Source: Paralichthys olivaceus
Taxonomy: Eukaryota > Chordata > Actinopteri > Pleuronectiformes > Paralichthyidae
Direction of reading: 5' to 3'
Assembly: GCF_024713975.1 (NCBI RefSeq)
Contig: NC_091116.1
Span: 10,880,986-10,944,985 of the forward strand
Length of the DNA: 64,000 nt
Shown here: positions 1 through 16,560 of the stretch, one piece after another
Layout of the letters: each line of letters opens with the position of its first letter
Position numbering within the stretch: the stretch's first letter is position 1
The notes under the pieces: model-generated
Databases searched by the model: none
What the model saw: the letters and a program-made list of their open reading frames with translations, nothing else
What the model was told of the DNA's origin: nothing
Translations under genes and position numbers: made by a program

Positions 1-2019
1 GGGTCTTTACTTACAAGTATGGGTTTTGTAAAAACTGCAGTTTTCTCAGGTTGATGTGAATCAAATGACCCCTTTGATTAATGTTTCGAGGTAGACAGAC
101 CCTCCTCTTTTCATTTTGGACCCTCAGCCTCTGCACCTGCAGTCTTCCTGGTTTGACTGACAAATGCATGTTTTGCACCATCACACTGAGTTCATCCTCC
201 AGGGGTCAGAGAGAATGAGAGGTCAGAGGTCACGAGGTCTCCTTCTGTTGCCCACAGACCCCGGGTCAGTTACAGCGCGTGTAAATCATTCTCAGCATTT
301 GTTTAAACCTCCCTGATGAATCTGATCCAGAAAAGTACAATATTTCATGCTCATTATCAAGCTTCTCAGTCCGAGTCGTGTTGTTTTTGAAATGTCCTCG
401 AACAAGACATTTGAAGGAGTCACACGAGGATCTTCAGTTTGTATTTTCACATATATTCGTCGTGATCGTCCACTCTTGTTCGCTCACTAGCATCCTCTGT
501 TTTTATAGCAAAACAACGTAACATTATGTCGCAATAACAAATAACAACGACCAACACATCAAGCTTAAAGTCGGCACCCTCTGCTCGACCACGAGGAAAA
601 CTATTTCAGACCATCTGAGGGTGATTACAGGTTGAATATGAACTTTTCCCTTGTTTGTAAAATGTCAATTAAAGTTTTACATATTTGATTGTAGTTATAA
701 TCATTCATAATTTGGTTACACTGTAAAATACGAAGGCTCAATTACAAGAGTTCACTAACGATGTCAGATTTTCAAATGTGTATATCAGCTGTTTTTTTGT
801 TAGAGATTTATTTTCCGTGTGTACTCGCCCCCAGAAATCCGGGCTTTAATCAGAACACATGCCGAGCTTTATTTTCATTCTTGCTGGAATCCTCAACAAA
901 TCCTCGCTGCTCGTCTGGCAGAGCTGAACGCCGTCTCTCAGCTCTGTGGAACTCGGTGTTCTCTGCGTCCTCAGAGACAGAGGATCATCCTGCTGCTGCT
1001 GCATCACACACCTGTTTGCTGCGACAGACGGCCGCAGAGCGCTCCTCTGTCTGTGCGTGTTGTTCGATGGCCTGATCTGACTCACGACACATTCTTATTG
1101 ATTCAGGCCGTTGTTTTCCTGCCGAACTAAAACACACTGCTCTACATCACGTGCTGACGTCTTCACTGACGAGATCAATTCTGCTGAATTTTTAGTCTTG
1201 TGCAGAGTTTGGAGGAGGTTATGTTTCCGCCTCTGTCCGCTGGATTTCCGCAGCAGGTTTTATACGTCATGTCCTTCACCGAGGCGCCTCCCCTCCAATG
1301 TTCTGCACTTTTTTCTGTTGTTGCGAAAGCGTCTGACCCGAACAATCTCCTGCTGCGTTCTGCACGTTTTCTGAAGGTCATATCGGGAAAGCAGCTTTTA
1401 AGACACATTTTTAAAAGTGTGCTTTCTCAGGACTTTAGGTCTGAATTAATCTATTAAAAACTTTTCAACCTTTTATTTTACTAAGTATTTTATCTTGGCT
1501 CTGATCCGAGTATTTTAAATAATTTCTGAAAATTATATTATATTATTCTTCTATTTCTGCCCTAATGTTATCAAATGTTTAACTCTATTCTTTGCCTTCA
1601 CTTTTTCATTTTTAACTATTAAAGTGCATTGTAACTGTGTTTTAAAAGGTGCCGTATATATACATTTACAATTTATTATTATTGTATTCCAGTAGGAACA
1701 ATCCTTTTTTTCTTTATTTTGGATCCATTCCCTTATTGTAGCCCATTCTCTGTCCTCTATGTTTTTTAGCATGTGTTAAATCTCAAACATGAACCAGCAT
1801 CGCACTTGGTTCAACAGCTCAAACATTATTGTTTTGGACTTGATATTAATGTGGATTTATTTAGTTCAAATGATTTAAATCATCTATATTTGCACATCGC
1901 CCCATAAAGGACAGAAAGCCAAAGATTTGTGCTTCCGAGTCATCTGCCCGAAGTGTGCCAGAACAAAGAGGAGCAGGTGCCCTCCTCATCCTCATCTGGA
2001 CATAAAACTTTTTGATGTC
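1..2019. other. Upstream region, no supported gene
   Basis: I see no gene, RNA gene or recognisable element here. Open stretches near 761-1,130 and 1,111-1,457 exist in several overlapping frames on both strands, show no family resemblance and lack a convincing splice context. The sequence is AT-rich single-copy DNA, probably distal upstream or intergenic sequence of the gene at 6.6 kb. Confidence 0.5.
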
Positions 2020-2334
2020 CCTCGTCCTTTTCTCTCTTTCAGCCCCGCCACACTCTCCTCTTTCCCCCCTGCACTCTCTTAAAGGCCACGCTGCTCTTTC
2101 AGGCGGCCCCGGCCCTTTCTCTCCACGTTAACCCCCTTCCACCACCCCCATCTGGGACAAAGAGAGGAGTCTGACTGTGGCGCTCTGCAGCCAGGTGTTC
2201 TCTATTGCTGCCCCGGGCCGTAATAGCACCAGCCCTCACACTGCAGCTGCCCTCCCCGGCCTCCCATTGTGTGGCTCCATTGTTCGGCCGTCGTTGATTC
2301 ATAGGCCACACAGGGGAAGCCCTTTGAGACTGAG

Positions 2335-2431
<97 letters not shown>

Positions 2432-2720
2432 GTGCTCGTTAAGTACGCGTGCCTTGGGGAAACTGGGTGTTGCAAAGCATTCGCCCGCAGCCACTCCCCA
2501 CCTCCTCCCCTCCACCGCCTCATTGTGAAGCCGCCGTGCTCTCATTGGCGGAGGAGCAGCCACTCTAAACGAGGAAATGGCAGACATTGTTGCTCCATCT
2601 GTTCTGCAGCTCATTGTGCAACTTTTCCTGCTCTGCTAGGAAAGAAAATTCAGCTCTGACCGACACTCGGACGCAGAGGAGGGAGGCTGGAGTTGCTCTG
2701 TGCTCCTCCTGCAGCTTCAT
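2020..2720 (+). promoter_or_regulatory. GC-rich segment, candidate zc3h12c promoter or 5' exon
   Basis: Base composition rises sharply here compared with the flanks. The segment contains an inverted CCAAT box (attggcgg at 2,544-2,551) and several CATTGT motifs of the SOX-site type (about 2,267, 2,280, 2,521, 2,585 and 2,612). A GA-rich purine stretch that would suit a 5' UTR follows at 2,660-2,700. A long (GT)n tract interrupts it. It lies about 4 kb upstream of the first zc3h12c coding exon in the same orientation. The promoter role is inference; no TATA box or initiator decides a start. Confidence 0.25.
2339..2424. repeat. (GT)43 microsatellite
   Basis: Uninterrupted GT dinucleotides run for 86 bp. 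Long tracts of this kind are common in teleost genomes and are often polymorphic. Apparent Val-Cys or His-Thr proteins across it are artefacts. Confidence 0.97.
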
Positions 2721-3395
2721 CAGCCTTGGATGTAGATGCTGAGGAAATTTGCAACTTATTTCTCACTGATACCTGCACTGTTTTTCTTTTGTTTTAAGGA
2801 TCTAAATATGAGTTAACATCCCTTGCTTGATTCTTTGTTGATCTTTTAAGGCTTGGTAAGTCCTACTTATTTGCTTCTTATCTCACTTTTACACTGAAAT
2901 TCCTCTTTTTGGGGCATTTTAGTGATTGTTTTTGAAATTCCTTGTCTGTGCTGCAGCAGTGTTACTTCATGACAGGTTGCTGCTCCCAAACCAACAGGGT
3001 CCGCGGCATCATAAATCACTGATACACCTCAAATGACTCAAGTCCCCTTGAATTTAAAACTTCAAACAAGGAGGAAAAGAGGCACTTGGTGAGATATTGT
3101 GGATGGGAGCTGCAGAGTTTGGCCGAGTCGAGACCTGAACTGTCAGTTTAACCACAGCATGACGTGCAAAGCAGCGCTGCACCTGCCTGCAGCTGTAGTT
3201 GTTTGAATTTCTGCTAACGGTGTTATCTGTGGTGATAGGGGAGCTTGGTGGGGGTGGGGTTGTGTTGTTGCGGAGGGGGCGGGGGTAACAAAAAGCAAGC
3301 TTGTTTTTTTTTTTTTATCTGGGTCGCATCAGGGTGAAGGATGCAAGAGGTTGTTTGGCTCAGGAGTGTGTGCAGTTCTGTCTGTGCACATCTGA

Positions 3396-3397
<2 letters not shown>
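2721..3397. other. No gene seen
   Basis: Single-copy-looking, mixed-composition DNA without a supported ORF or element. A short G-rich patch lies at 3,240-3,290 and a T12-14 run at about 3,303-3,317. Confidence 0.4.

Positions 3398-3465
<68 letters not shown>
3398..3465. repeat. (GT)34 microsatellite
   Basis: A pure GT tract of about 68 bp, the second of several alternating purine-pyrimidine tracts within 1.7 kb. Confidence 0.97.
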
Positions 3466-3468
<3 letters not shown>

Positions 3469-3710
3469 GCCGCGTCTTTCTTGTTGCTCCATTGGCCGTC
3501 TGGAGGCAGGGGTGCGGTGTGTTGTGTTTGTGTGTGTGCAGGGGGGAGACACCAGTTGCGAGTACAGCTCAGCAGACATCTGTTGCCCTGCTCCTGGCGG
3601 GGAAAGCCTATCTAGACACACACACATAGAAACACACACACACACCCCCCCCCTTTAGTTTTTTTACAGAAAGTTTTGCACAGTGTCCCGCAGTGATGTA
3701 CCGCCAGACA

Positions 3711-3740
3711 CCCCCCCCCCCCCCCCACCCCCCCCCCCCC

Positions 3741-3772
<32 letters not shown>
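3711..3772. repeat. Poly-C run followed by (CA)n
   Basis: About 33 bases of nearly uninterrupted C (one A inside) run directly into about 15 CA dinucleotides. The C-rich strand could form an i-motif and the complement a G-quadruplex. Assemblies are often unreliable in length here. Confidence 0.95.
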
Positions 3773-3773
<1 letters not shown>

Positions 3774-3888
3774 TCAATCCCACCCCCCCACTCTCTTCAG
3801 TTTTACACACTAACACAAAGCTCCCACATACAAAGCTCTGTAAGGACTGTGTTACATATTCATTACTGCCTCCATCAAAGCCTGCAGT

Positions 3889-3948
3889 GGTGTGTGTGTC
3901 TGTGTGTGTGTCTGTGTGTGTGTCTGTGTGTGTGTCTGTGTGTGTGTG
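3889..3948. repeat. 12-bp compound (TG)5TC minisatellite
   Basis: Five consecutive 12-bp units made of five TG dinucleotides and one TC, apart from small edge differences. This higher-order pattern inside a GT tract suggests unit-wise expansion, not simple dinucleotide slippage. Confidence 0.9.
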
Positions 3949-5030
3949 GGAGCTGCTCAGCTGATGTTTGAAAGATGCACCCACTCACCCCGCAGGTCTG
4001 GAGATGGTGCGAGGAGGTCACTTGCTCTGCTGTTGGTCCGTTGAGACTCTTTCTGCTGAATGCATCATTCACCGGAGCCGGGACCACACCAGACGATGTT
4101 TCTTTTCAATTCGAAGCATGAAAAGAGTCACATTTAACAGGATTATGATTAGATGTGGAAAGAATGTGACCAAATAAAATGAGATCGATGTGAAATTGGA
4201 AAAAAAAACTATCCTAAACCATATATAGCTCATTTACAATCGTATGCCACGAGTCAGGATGTGTTGTTTGAGAATATGTAGTCATTTTAGTTGTTAATAT
4301 CCTTGAGACTATTCAATATGTCTTTTTTACCTTTTGTGGGATTGTATCTATAATTTTCGAACCCTTTATAAACAAAAGAAACATTTGAGCAGAATCCATC
4401 CATTATCTGTCAGGGTTAGGGTCACAGGAGGGCGAGAGGCCGGGTTCAAACAGGGAGCCTTCCTGCTCTGGACCACTATGCAAATACAAGTCGGGTTCAG
4501 AAGTATAAAATAATAGAAACTATGCTTAATTTATAAGAATAAAAAAAAAAAAAGATCTGCATTTTAAGATTTAGCCCTAAAAGAGATGCATCAGGGTCTG
4601 TCTGCACGAGGTTAAACCTGAAACTCTGAAGAATCCTTTAAACTTTACTGTTTGAAGTGAATCTTTCCCATCATGCTCTTGTTATCTATTGTATCATCGA
4701 TCGGCCTCTGTCTGTGTGTCAGAAGCATAACTTAAAAAATACTGAGGTTATTACCATTACATTTTGTAGAGCGGTGGTTTATGGCGCAAAAGCGGATCAG
4801 GGATACTTTTTTTTCACTTTCTTTCACATGGTGAGATAAAGCTGTGAAGTTTTGCGATGATGATTTGTAGTTTTTGAAACAAGTTTAATATTATTAATTA
4901 TTAATATTTGAATGAAAGGGCAGTTTGAATGAGGTGGTTTTAATAGAGTGGATGAAATGACTCTCTCTCCAGCAGTAATTTTTGTGTATGTGTGTGTTGT
5001 CATGTGTGCACGGGCACCATTAACGCCCAC
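3949..5030. other. Non-coding stretch with a decayed repeat
   Basis: No gene is supported. At about 4,390-4,500 the sequence resembles a worn copy of a common fish interspersed repeat containing the words tccatccat and gggttagggtcac. An A12 run sits near 4,541-4,553. I cannot assign the repeat to a family with confidence. Confidence 0.35.
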
Positions 5031-5180
5031 GGTGCACGCTCCCAGTCCAATTCCACCTCTATTGTCTTGGGTAGCGGGGTGGGATTCCAGTGAGGGACCC
5101 TCCCTTCAACCCACGACTCGCCGTCTGAACGCCGCAGCCTCTGTCTTGGCATTTGCAAGTGGAGAATGCTTTCGACAGCT

Positions 5181-5220
5181 GTAGCTTAGCAACAGCGGCC
5201 CGGCCGTGTTGCTAGGTAGC
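5181..5220. promoter_or_regulatory. Inverted repeat with X-box-like half sites
   Basis: TAGCAAC at 5,187-5,193 and its exact reverse complement GTTGCTA at 5,208-5,214 flank a GC-rich centre (5,194-5,207). The arms extend imperfectly outwards to 5,181 and 5,220. The half sites resemble the RFX-factor X-box (consensus GTNRCC-N-RGYAAC). It could be a paired transcription-factor site or only a small cruciform-forming repeat. The RFX reading is inference. Confidence 0.3.
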
Positions 5221-5469
5221 CCCTTTTTTGTAAAATGCACACTTGCAACAGCCCCCCCAACCCCCCTCCACCAGCTTTATGTCACTTCCCCTTCCATCGT
5301 GTGTTTGAAAATGTGAGTCTGAGTCGTTTTCAGAACCACAACCAGGAAAGGCCTGGTTGTTTGATGATGTACTAAAAGGATTTCAGCCCAGTAAAACATA
5401 ACCTTGTGTGAGACACTGTTAGAACCTTAAATGGTATCTATAATAATATAATAGAGTCCAGTCAGAATA

Positions 5470-5900
5470 CACCAGGCCTGTAATTTAGCTTCTCCAGATG
5501 AAGATGTTTGTCATGCTCCCAGATTAACTTTCCAAAGAGCTCCCTGTAATTTGCGTGCAGCTAAACCTTTGGCACCAATCACATTAGCCCATGTCTTCAG
5601 TTCCTGAATGCATCACGGCGATTGGCAATGTTTTAATGAGTAACTCCGCCACCCTGGTGGGAAGAAGCATATGGACCCTAATTACCAGGTGAGGGGGGAG
5701 GGACGGTCGCGCTCGTCACTAACGGCTTGCTGTCTTTTTTTTCTCTCAACAGTTCTCCCTCTGTTTTCGTTCAGATTAATGTGCTGTGGCGTGGCCCCCG
5801 TAACAACCCGCTGCAGCCAGACTCCCCCAAAAAAGCGGGGAATCCATTAATTATGGTGAGGGGCCCCTCCGACTCTTTGTGTCTGCCTCAGCCACTGCCC
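5470..5900. promoter_or_regulatory. Candidate conserved non-coding element
   Basis: This stretch has balanced composition and is dense in homeodomain-type cores (attagc, taattac, attaatta) between simple-sequence flanks. Its texture resembles vertebrate conserved non-coding elements. A possible untranslated exon lies inside it at 5,753-5,854, with acceptor ctctcaacag before and donor atg|gtgagg after. Joined to the exon at 6,526 it would be closed by a stop in the relevant frame, so it could only be 5' UTR. I cannot measure conservation here. Confidence 0.25.
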
Positions 5901-6195
5901 CAGACAGAGCCCGTGTGAAAAAGACGACTCGAGAGTTTTATGATGGCCCTGGGGGGAAAAAATTACAGAGGGAAATTAAAGTGAAGAGTAAGAGTCCCCT
6001 AAATTGACACAAGTTGTTGACTTTACATGATCATATGAGCGAAATGCAAATCATTTTTCAGGACTTGTTGCTTTTGTAACAGACTTCATACTTAATGTCT
6101 TCACCGCAATATTTGTCATCTCATATTATCAGATTTGCATTTGAGGACCAGTACCAATGATTAATGAAGAAAATGTCAAAGTGTAAAAATGCCTG

Positions 6196-6290
6196 CAGTA
6201 ATATTAATAATAACTTTATTTATAGAGCATCTTTAACACAAAAGTGCTTGACTACAAGAAAACAAATGGTTAAAATACAGAAGGAAGTAC
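6196..6290. repeat. Short retroelement tail fragment
   Basis: The words aataactttatttatagagc and aaagtgcttgactac match the reverse complement of the 3' tails typical of fish L2/CR1-type LINEs and SINEs sharing that tail. Only about 90 bp remain, with no coding part. Confidence 0.45.
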
Positions 6291-6593
6291 CACCACTTAC
6301 TGATTTTCAAATGGGTAAAATCTTTCTGTAGCAGATCTGTCTATTCTCAGTGACACCGTCTGCATGCTCTGACCTGCTCGAATCAACATTGTTTAGTGAA
6401 ATGAAGTACATGCTTATGTGTATATAGAGCTGGGAAGTGAGATCCGATCACATGTCGTCACGGGAGATGTGAAAATACGTTACTTAAAGCTGTGTTCGGA
6501 TCTCTCACGTTTCTCTTTCTTTTAGACACCGATGACTCAAGCTTTGTGAGAGGGCTTCTATCTTCCGGTGTGCTGGATGTCTGTGACAGATCC

Positions 6594-11610
<5,017 letters not shown>

Positions 11611-12413
11611 AGAATAAGAAAATAAAAACGTGGTTCGCATCAGCGGACAAACATGAATTTGCCTTTGAAACTCTTGAAAGCATGTTGGAATGCTGGAAAA
11701 CTTTTGTCTGCAAGGAGAGCATGATCTCGTCTTATGAAGTTGCTGAAGAGAATCCAAACCCGGCTCGAGTCACTGTGCAACGACTACTTAATCCACTCGT
11801 GTGGAAAAATGGAGTGGAAATCTGTGACTTTTACACCAAGTGCAACTTGAGAAGATTGTTCCACACGTGCTCGATTGTAATCTCTTTTTCTGTGATTTAA
11901 TTCGTAGCTTCCCATGAAGGAATGCATCGACATTTTAAGGCACTTTTTTATTTTACAGCCCCAATCTTAAGGTGTTTGTTTCACATCCAAAGCAAACGAC
12001 ATGAAGGGTTATTTCATTTATGACCCATCGTGTGCACTGTACACTTATACTCAGAGCTGAGTCAAACAGTGTTTGGAAAATGTTTTTCTTGCATGTGTGT
12101 AGCACCAGTCAGATGGGATTTTCTATTTATAACTAAAACAAAAGCATCATAAATATTCAAACTTCCCTTCACATGTTTCCTTTTTTGTTGCAAAATCCCA
12201 TCTGTTTCAAACGACTATTTGACATCTGTGTATCATATTAACCTCTTCCTGTGTGCTGTGCAGCTGTCGTGTGGGGTTTTTTTCATGTCGGTGAAGACGT
12301 TTGTCTTGTTTGGGACGGCGTCAGTATTTCGGTCAGAGCTGTAGAGATGGGTGACCCTGTCGTGTGTACCTTAGTTTTAGTAAGGGACATCTCTCTCTTT
12401 CTTTAACTCTCTC

Positions 12414-12446
<33 letters not shown>

Positions 12447-13990
12447 GGCCCTTTATTCTGGGTCCGCTCTGGTTTCTGCAACAGACAGGGATCAACCTCG
12501 ACACCGGTGAACGGAACTTGCACGTACTGTAAATATATTTAACCAAACCCCCCCCCCCCCCGGCAGTGATTTCGTCGAACAGCGTCTACCGCTGTCTGTA
12601 GCAGATCCCAGCTGAATCCGCGCTAGACAGAGAAAAACCTTGTTTGATACAAATTGTATCATGAACTAAGTCGCTGATGTTCTATACAGTACATGGACTT
12701 GTTGACGTGTATTTATCAAACACTCTCTGTGTATTACGTGATGATGATGAAGTGCATTGCCAACATCTTTTAATCTGAGCTTTGAGACATTTACTTCGAA
12801 TATGTTATGAAGCAGGAGGAGTTGTGTGCCTACTATGTTTAGGTGTTTCAACTTCTCTCTGTGCTTTTGGGTTTGAAGCTGGCTTTTATTTTACAGGAGC
12901 TCCAGTTTAACTACCAGCGAGGACTGTTGTTTTGTTTCACTGGCTGACGGGACAAAACGGCTCATTTGAGAATCAAAGTGAATAAGTTAAAGTTTGTTTA
13001 AGCCTTGATGTGGATAAGTCACATTCTAAAACTGATTTATTATCAGGGGCAAATTATTTCTAGAAATCGTTAATTTAGGGGAAAGACCCCAACAGTGTGT
13101 AATGAGTTCAGTTTTCCATTTGAGTCAATCTCCGATGGCGGCTATTTTGAGTGTCTGCAACACTCATTGGAATTATAAATTAATCCGTAATTAATTGAGT
13201 TGAACCCAAAATCTCCGCCAAGGAACTTACCTCGACGCTGAGCTCGTCGTGCGGTTTATCACAAGCCAGCTACGTAAAGCCCACTGGTTTCTTTCCTGTC
13301 CGACGTGTCACATTGTACAACTGTCGACTGAGTGTACAACAACACGTGCTGTTGATATGAGGGAACCTTTGTGTGTATCGAAGCGCCTCCTCTCTGGCCT
13401 CCTGACACCGTGTGTCAGCGTGGCACCTGAGCGTGGGCCCAAAGTAATGCCTCTTCATGGCATTGTGCTTATGACACATCCAATACTCTGAACTATGTTC
13501 AGCTAACTGTTATGCATGTTTTGATTTGTTTTGATTTCTGCGTGTATTTAATTTGTGTACAAAGCTGTGTGTTTTGCATTTATGACCCATCTGTGGTACT
13601 TGATGCTCGCTGTTGAGAAGCTTCTGGGTTCAATTGTACACAAGCGTGGTTGTTAATGTTTTCTTTGTTAATGTGTCATTTCGTAAAGTGTTAGTGTTTG
13701 GTGAAGCACCCATCTTTATAAATATTTAAGTCAGGGCAGAAAGCTATCTTGTTTTCTGTAGGATCAGGAAGCTTGGTCCAACATTGTTTTTTTTTGAAGT
13801 GCACTCTTCCATAGATGGTGATCGTAAATTATAAATTGACCTGTTTGCTCTAGATGTTTCAAATCTATACAGAATCAAAGTCCTTTATTTCAAACTCGAT
13901 CTACATTTTGCCAGTAGAAATACAGCATAACTGTTTGTAAGATTCTCAACTGTACTTGTGATTGTTCATTAAAGTGAGTACCGCTATACA
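11611..13990 (+). other. Probable zc3h12c 3' UTR
   Basis: AT-rich, ORF-poor sequence follows the stop directly. An AATAAA lies at 11,621-11,626, too close to the stop to be the only site. A better-placed ATTAAA at 13,968-13,973 is followed by a GT/T-rich stretch and would end a 2.4-kb 3' UTR. Long 3' UTRs are usual in this family, whose mRNAs are themselves targets of Regnase-type decay. The exact end is inference. Inside are a (CT)n tract near 12,408-12,446 and a poly-C run near 12,547-12,561. Confidence 0.5.
12408..12446. repeat. (CT)n microsatellite in the 3' UTR
   Basis: CT dinucleotides with one GT interruption. On mRNA this gives a polypyrimidine patch. Confidence 0.9.
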
Positions 13991-14475
13991 AAGCCTTTTG
14001 TTTGAATGACCCTCCACACATGAGAATAGAGTAAGAATCACAATTCGCATCTACGGAATTACAGCTACTCGACCAAACACATGTTTAGTTTTACAAACTT
14101 ACAACCCCATTCAAATTTTTCTAAATTTCTCTCTATTTTTTTTATATTCCTCATTTTGAAGTGTTGCATGTTACTTATAACATGCTGGTTTATTGTTTCT
14201 TCTGTTTCCATCAACAGAGCAGATCATTGAGACACTTCTTTGTGACAAACACAAATGCAGATCAATTATGTGATATACATCTTCACAAAATCTCTAATCA
14301 CCAGAAGATCGAATCAATGGGTTGCTACTTTAGGTGGTACTCACAGAGAAGAGACTCCCAAACCTTTTTTTCATGTAGGTGGTTACAGATGATAATATTA
14401 AATAAATATTTCAGCTTGGATGTTGCAAGAATTGAATTCGTGTCCCACAATCTATAAGTCAACCTTCTAGCCATT
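13991..14475. other. AT-rich spacer, no gene seen
   Basis: No supported ORF, RNA or element between the gene's presumed end and the first L2 copy. Confidence 0.4.
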
Positions 14476-15708
14476 TCAATTCAATTCAATTCAATTTTAT
14501 TTATATAGCGCCAATTCATAATTTACATTATCTCAAGGCACTTTACATTTAAAGGTCAAGACCTTAAAACAATATTAACATAGAGAAACCCAACAGTTCC
14601 CACAATGAGCAAGCACAGGCGACTGTGGAGAGGAAAAACTCCCTCATTAACAGGGAGAAACCTCTGGCAGAACCAGGCTCAATGTGGGCGGTCATCTGCC
14701 TCGACCGGTTGGGGTGAGGAAAGAAAAGTAAGGGGGGAGGAAAGGAGAGATGGGTGAAAAGCGGGGGAGAGAAGAGAGAGATGAGGTGGAGAGAGAGAGA
14801 CCGGGAACAATTGGGCACCATCAGTATCAGGGCTGACTATAACAATAACAATGTAGCGATCTACAACAGGATTAGATATATGAATGAATTACTGAGTTAT
14901 TTTAATTAATGCTAACAATGTCGATGGTAGTCGTTGTTGTCCTGCAGTCCCGGTGCCGGAGTTATCTGAAACGAGATAGAGAGAAGAGCCAGAGGGACTA
15001 TGGGAGGACAAAGTGACACTTTGACATGTTAAAACTAATAAATAAATAAATAAATAAATAGGTGTGGGGGGGCATAGAGACAGAGAGACAGAGGGAAGTG
15101 ATGACACTTGCATGATGGGAGTTCCCCCAGCAGTCTAAACCTATAGCAGCACAACTAAGGGATGGTTCAGGACTCACCTGATCCAGCCCTAACTATAGGC
15201 TTTGTCAAAGAGGAAGGTTTTTAGTTTTACTTTAAATGCTGAGACAGTGTCTGCCTCCCGAACCCAGAGTGGGAGCTGGTTCCACAGGAGAGGAGCCTGG
15301 TAGCTAAATGTTCTACCTCCTGCTCTACTCTTACAGACTCTTGGAACCACTAGAGAGCCTGTGTTTTGGGAACGAAGTGATCTACTTGGATAATAAGGTG
15401 TTATCAGCTCTTTGACATATGAGGGGGCGTGGTTGTTGAGGGCTTTAAAAGTGAGGAGCAGGATCTTGAATTCTATTCTAAATTTTACCGGGAGCCAATG
15501 TAAGGAAGCTAAGACAGGAGTGATATGATCTCTCCTTCTAGTTCCTGTCAGCACTCGTGCTGCAGCATTTTGGACCAACTGGAGACTTTTAACAGTCTTC
15601 ATGGAGCATCCTGCTAATAGAGAGTTGCAGTAATCTAATCTAGAGGTTACAAACGCATGGACTAGTTTTTCAGCATCCTGCTTAGACAGGATGTTTCTAA
15701 TTTTGTTA
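14476..15708 (-). mobile_element. L2-type (CR1 superfamily) LINE, 5'-truncated copy
   Basis: Read on the minus strand, it encodes the last 137 residues of ORF2 (stop near 15,189), from [17 protein letters not shown] to [10 protein letters not shown]. It differs by only one residue there from the long copy at 22,302-25,335. The 3' UTR with its TTTA-rich tract ends in the tail gcgctatataaataaaattg followed by TTGAA repeats at 14,477-14,495. The 5' break lies at about 15,708, where similarity to the long copy stops in the word aattttg(g)taat. High identity suggests recent activity of the family. Confidence 0.88.
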
Positions 15709-16180
15709 ATGCCATCTGAGCCACTGCATCAAACAAGCAATACACCTTTGTCCCCTCAAGTCCCCTTTGCATTCACAAATCTTCTTGTGGGAGAACCTTC
15801 ACCTGAGACACTCTTGGCCATGATGTAACCTGCTGCATCGCATGATGCAGGTGTTTGGGATTGTAGTCGCTGCCCTACACCAACTTTCCAGAAATGTATC
15901 AAGATATATCCATATATAGTACATAGTTATATGTGTCTGAGATGGATGATGGACACATTAAGGAAAAGAAAAAAAGCTCCAGGAAAGAAGATGGTTCTTA
16001 ATTATTTGTACAGAGTTTTAATACATATGAGTTTGCATCATCCTTAAGATTTTATGTTTAAAGGCAGAGGACTGTACTAAAAAGTCTAGTGTGGTTTTAA
16101 TTTGATTTATAAAAACATCTTTAGAAAAACAAATCCCTCATTCAAACTTTAAAAATAGAATTACTAATAAAAACATATAC
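15709..16180. other. Unique-looking spacer, no gene seen
   Basis: No element or ORF I can support. The words at 15,720-15,880 may be the original flank of the L2 insertion. Confidence 0.35.
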
Positions 16181-16560
16181 ACCCCCGGGAGTCGGCCTGA
16201 CTTGGTATATTCCAGGTGTCTCCTCTCTTTCTCCATATATTCCATTGAACTCCACCACTTCCTGTTTGCCAGTCGGTACTTCCGCATGGACCCGGAGCTG
16301 CTTGGACACGGAGCCCGTAGATCTTCACGAGGTGAATTCTGTTTCAAATATCAACAGTTATACACAGTTATTCGATCTGTGTGTGTTTGACGTGTCGCTG
16401 CAGATTTCTCATTGTTCACTCGTGTTTTAGAGCAAAACTCGTCTCATTAGTTTCTCATGTCAATGCTAAGCTAGCACCACAAGCTAACCACACCTGGCAC
16501 CAGTTGCTCAGTGATGGGAAGTAAAAGAGAGAAACTTGTGTTTGGAGCAGAAAGAAGCTG
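16181..16560. repeat. Three-copy conserved repeat, diverged copy 1
   Basis: Shares with 28,440-28,810 and 61,190-61,570 a run from tccacttcctgtttgccagt through the CTCGTGTTTT and gctaagct words to ccaagctaaccacacctg. On the minus strand a short frame is kept in all copies: RKYRLANRKW preceded by REDLRAP and PSSS. This copy is clearly more diverged than the other two, which belong to block S4. Function unknown. It could be a worn promoter-exon fragment or a high-copy fish repeat. Confidence 0.55.

Noticed and set aside
761-1457. Several open frames of 73-104 codons on both strands
   Set aside because: They overlap one another in different frames, have no family resemblance and no consistent splice or start context. 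They are expected by chance in this composition.
2099-3984. Long His-Thr or Val-Cys proteins
   Set aside because: Direct translations of (GT)n and (CA)n microsatellites.
14470-15715. Target duplication gccat around the first L2 copy
   Set aside because: Five bases shared near both ends are too short and not placed exactly at the element edges.
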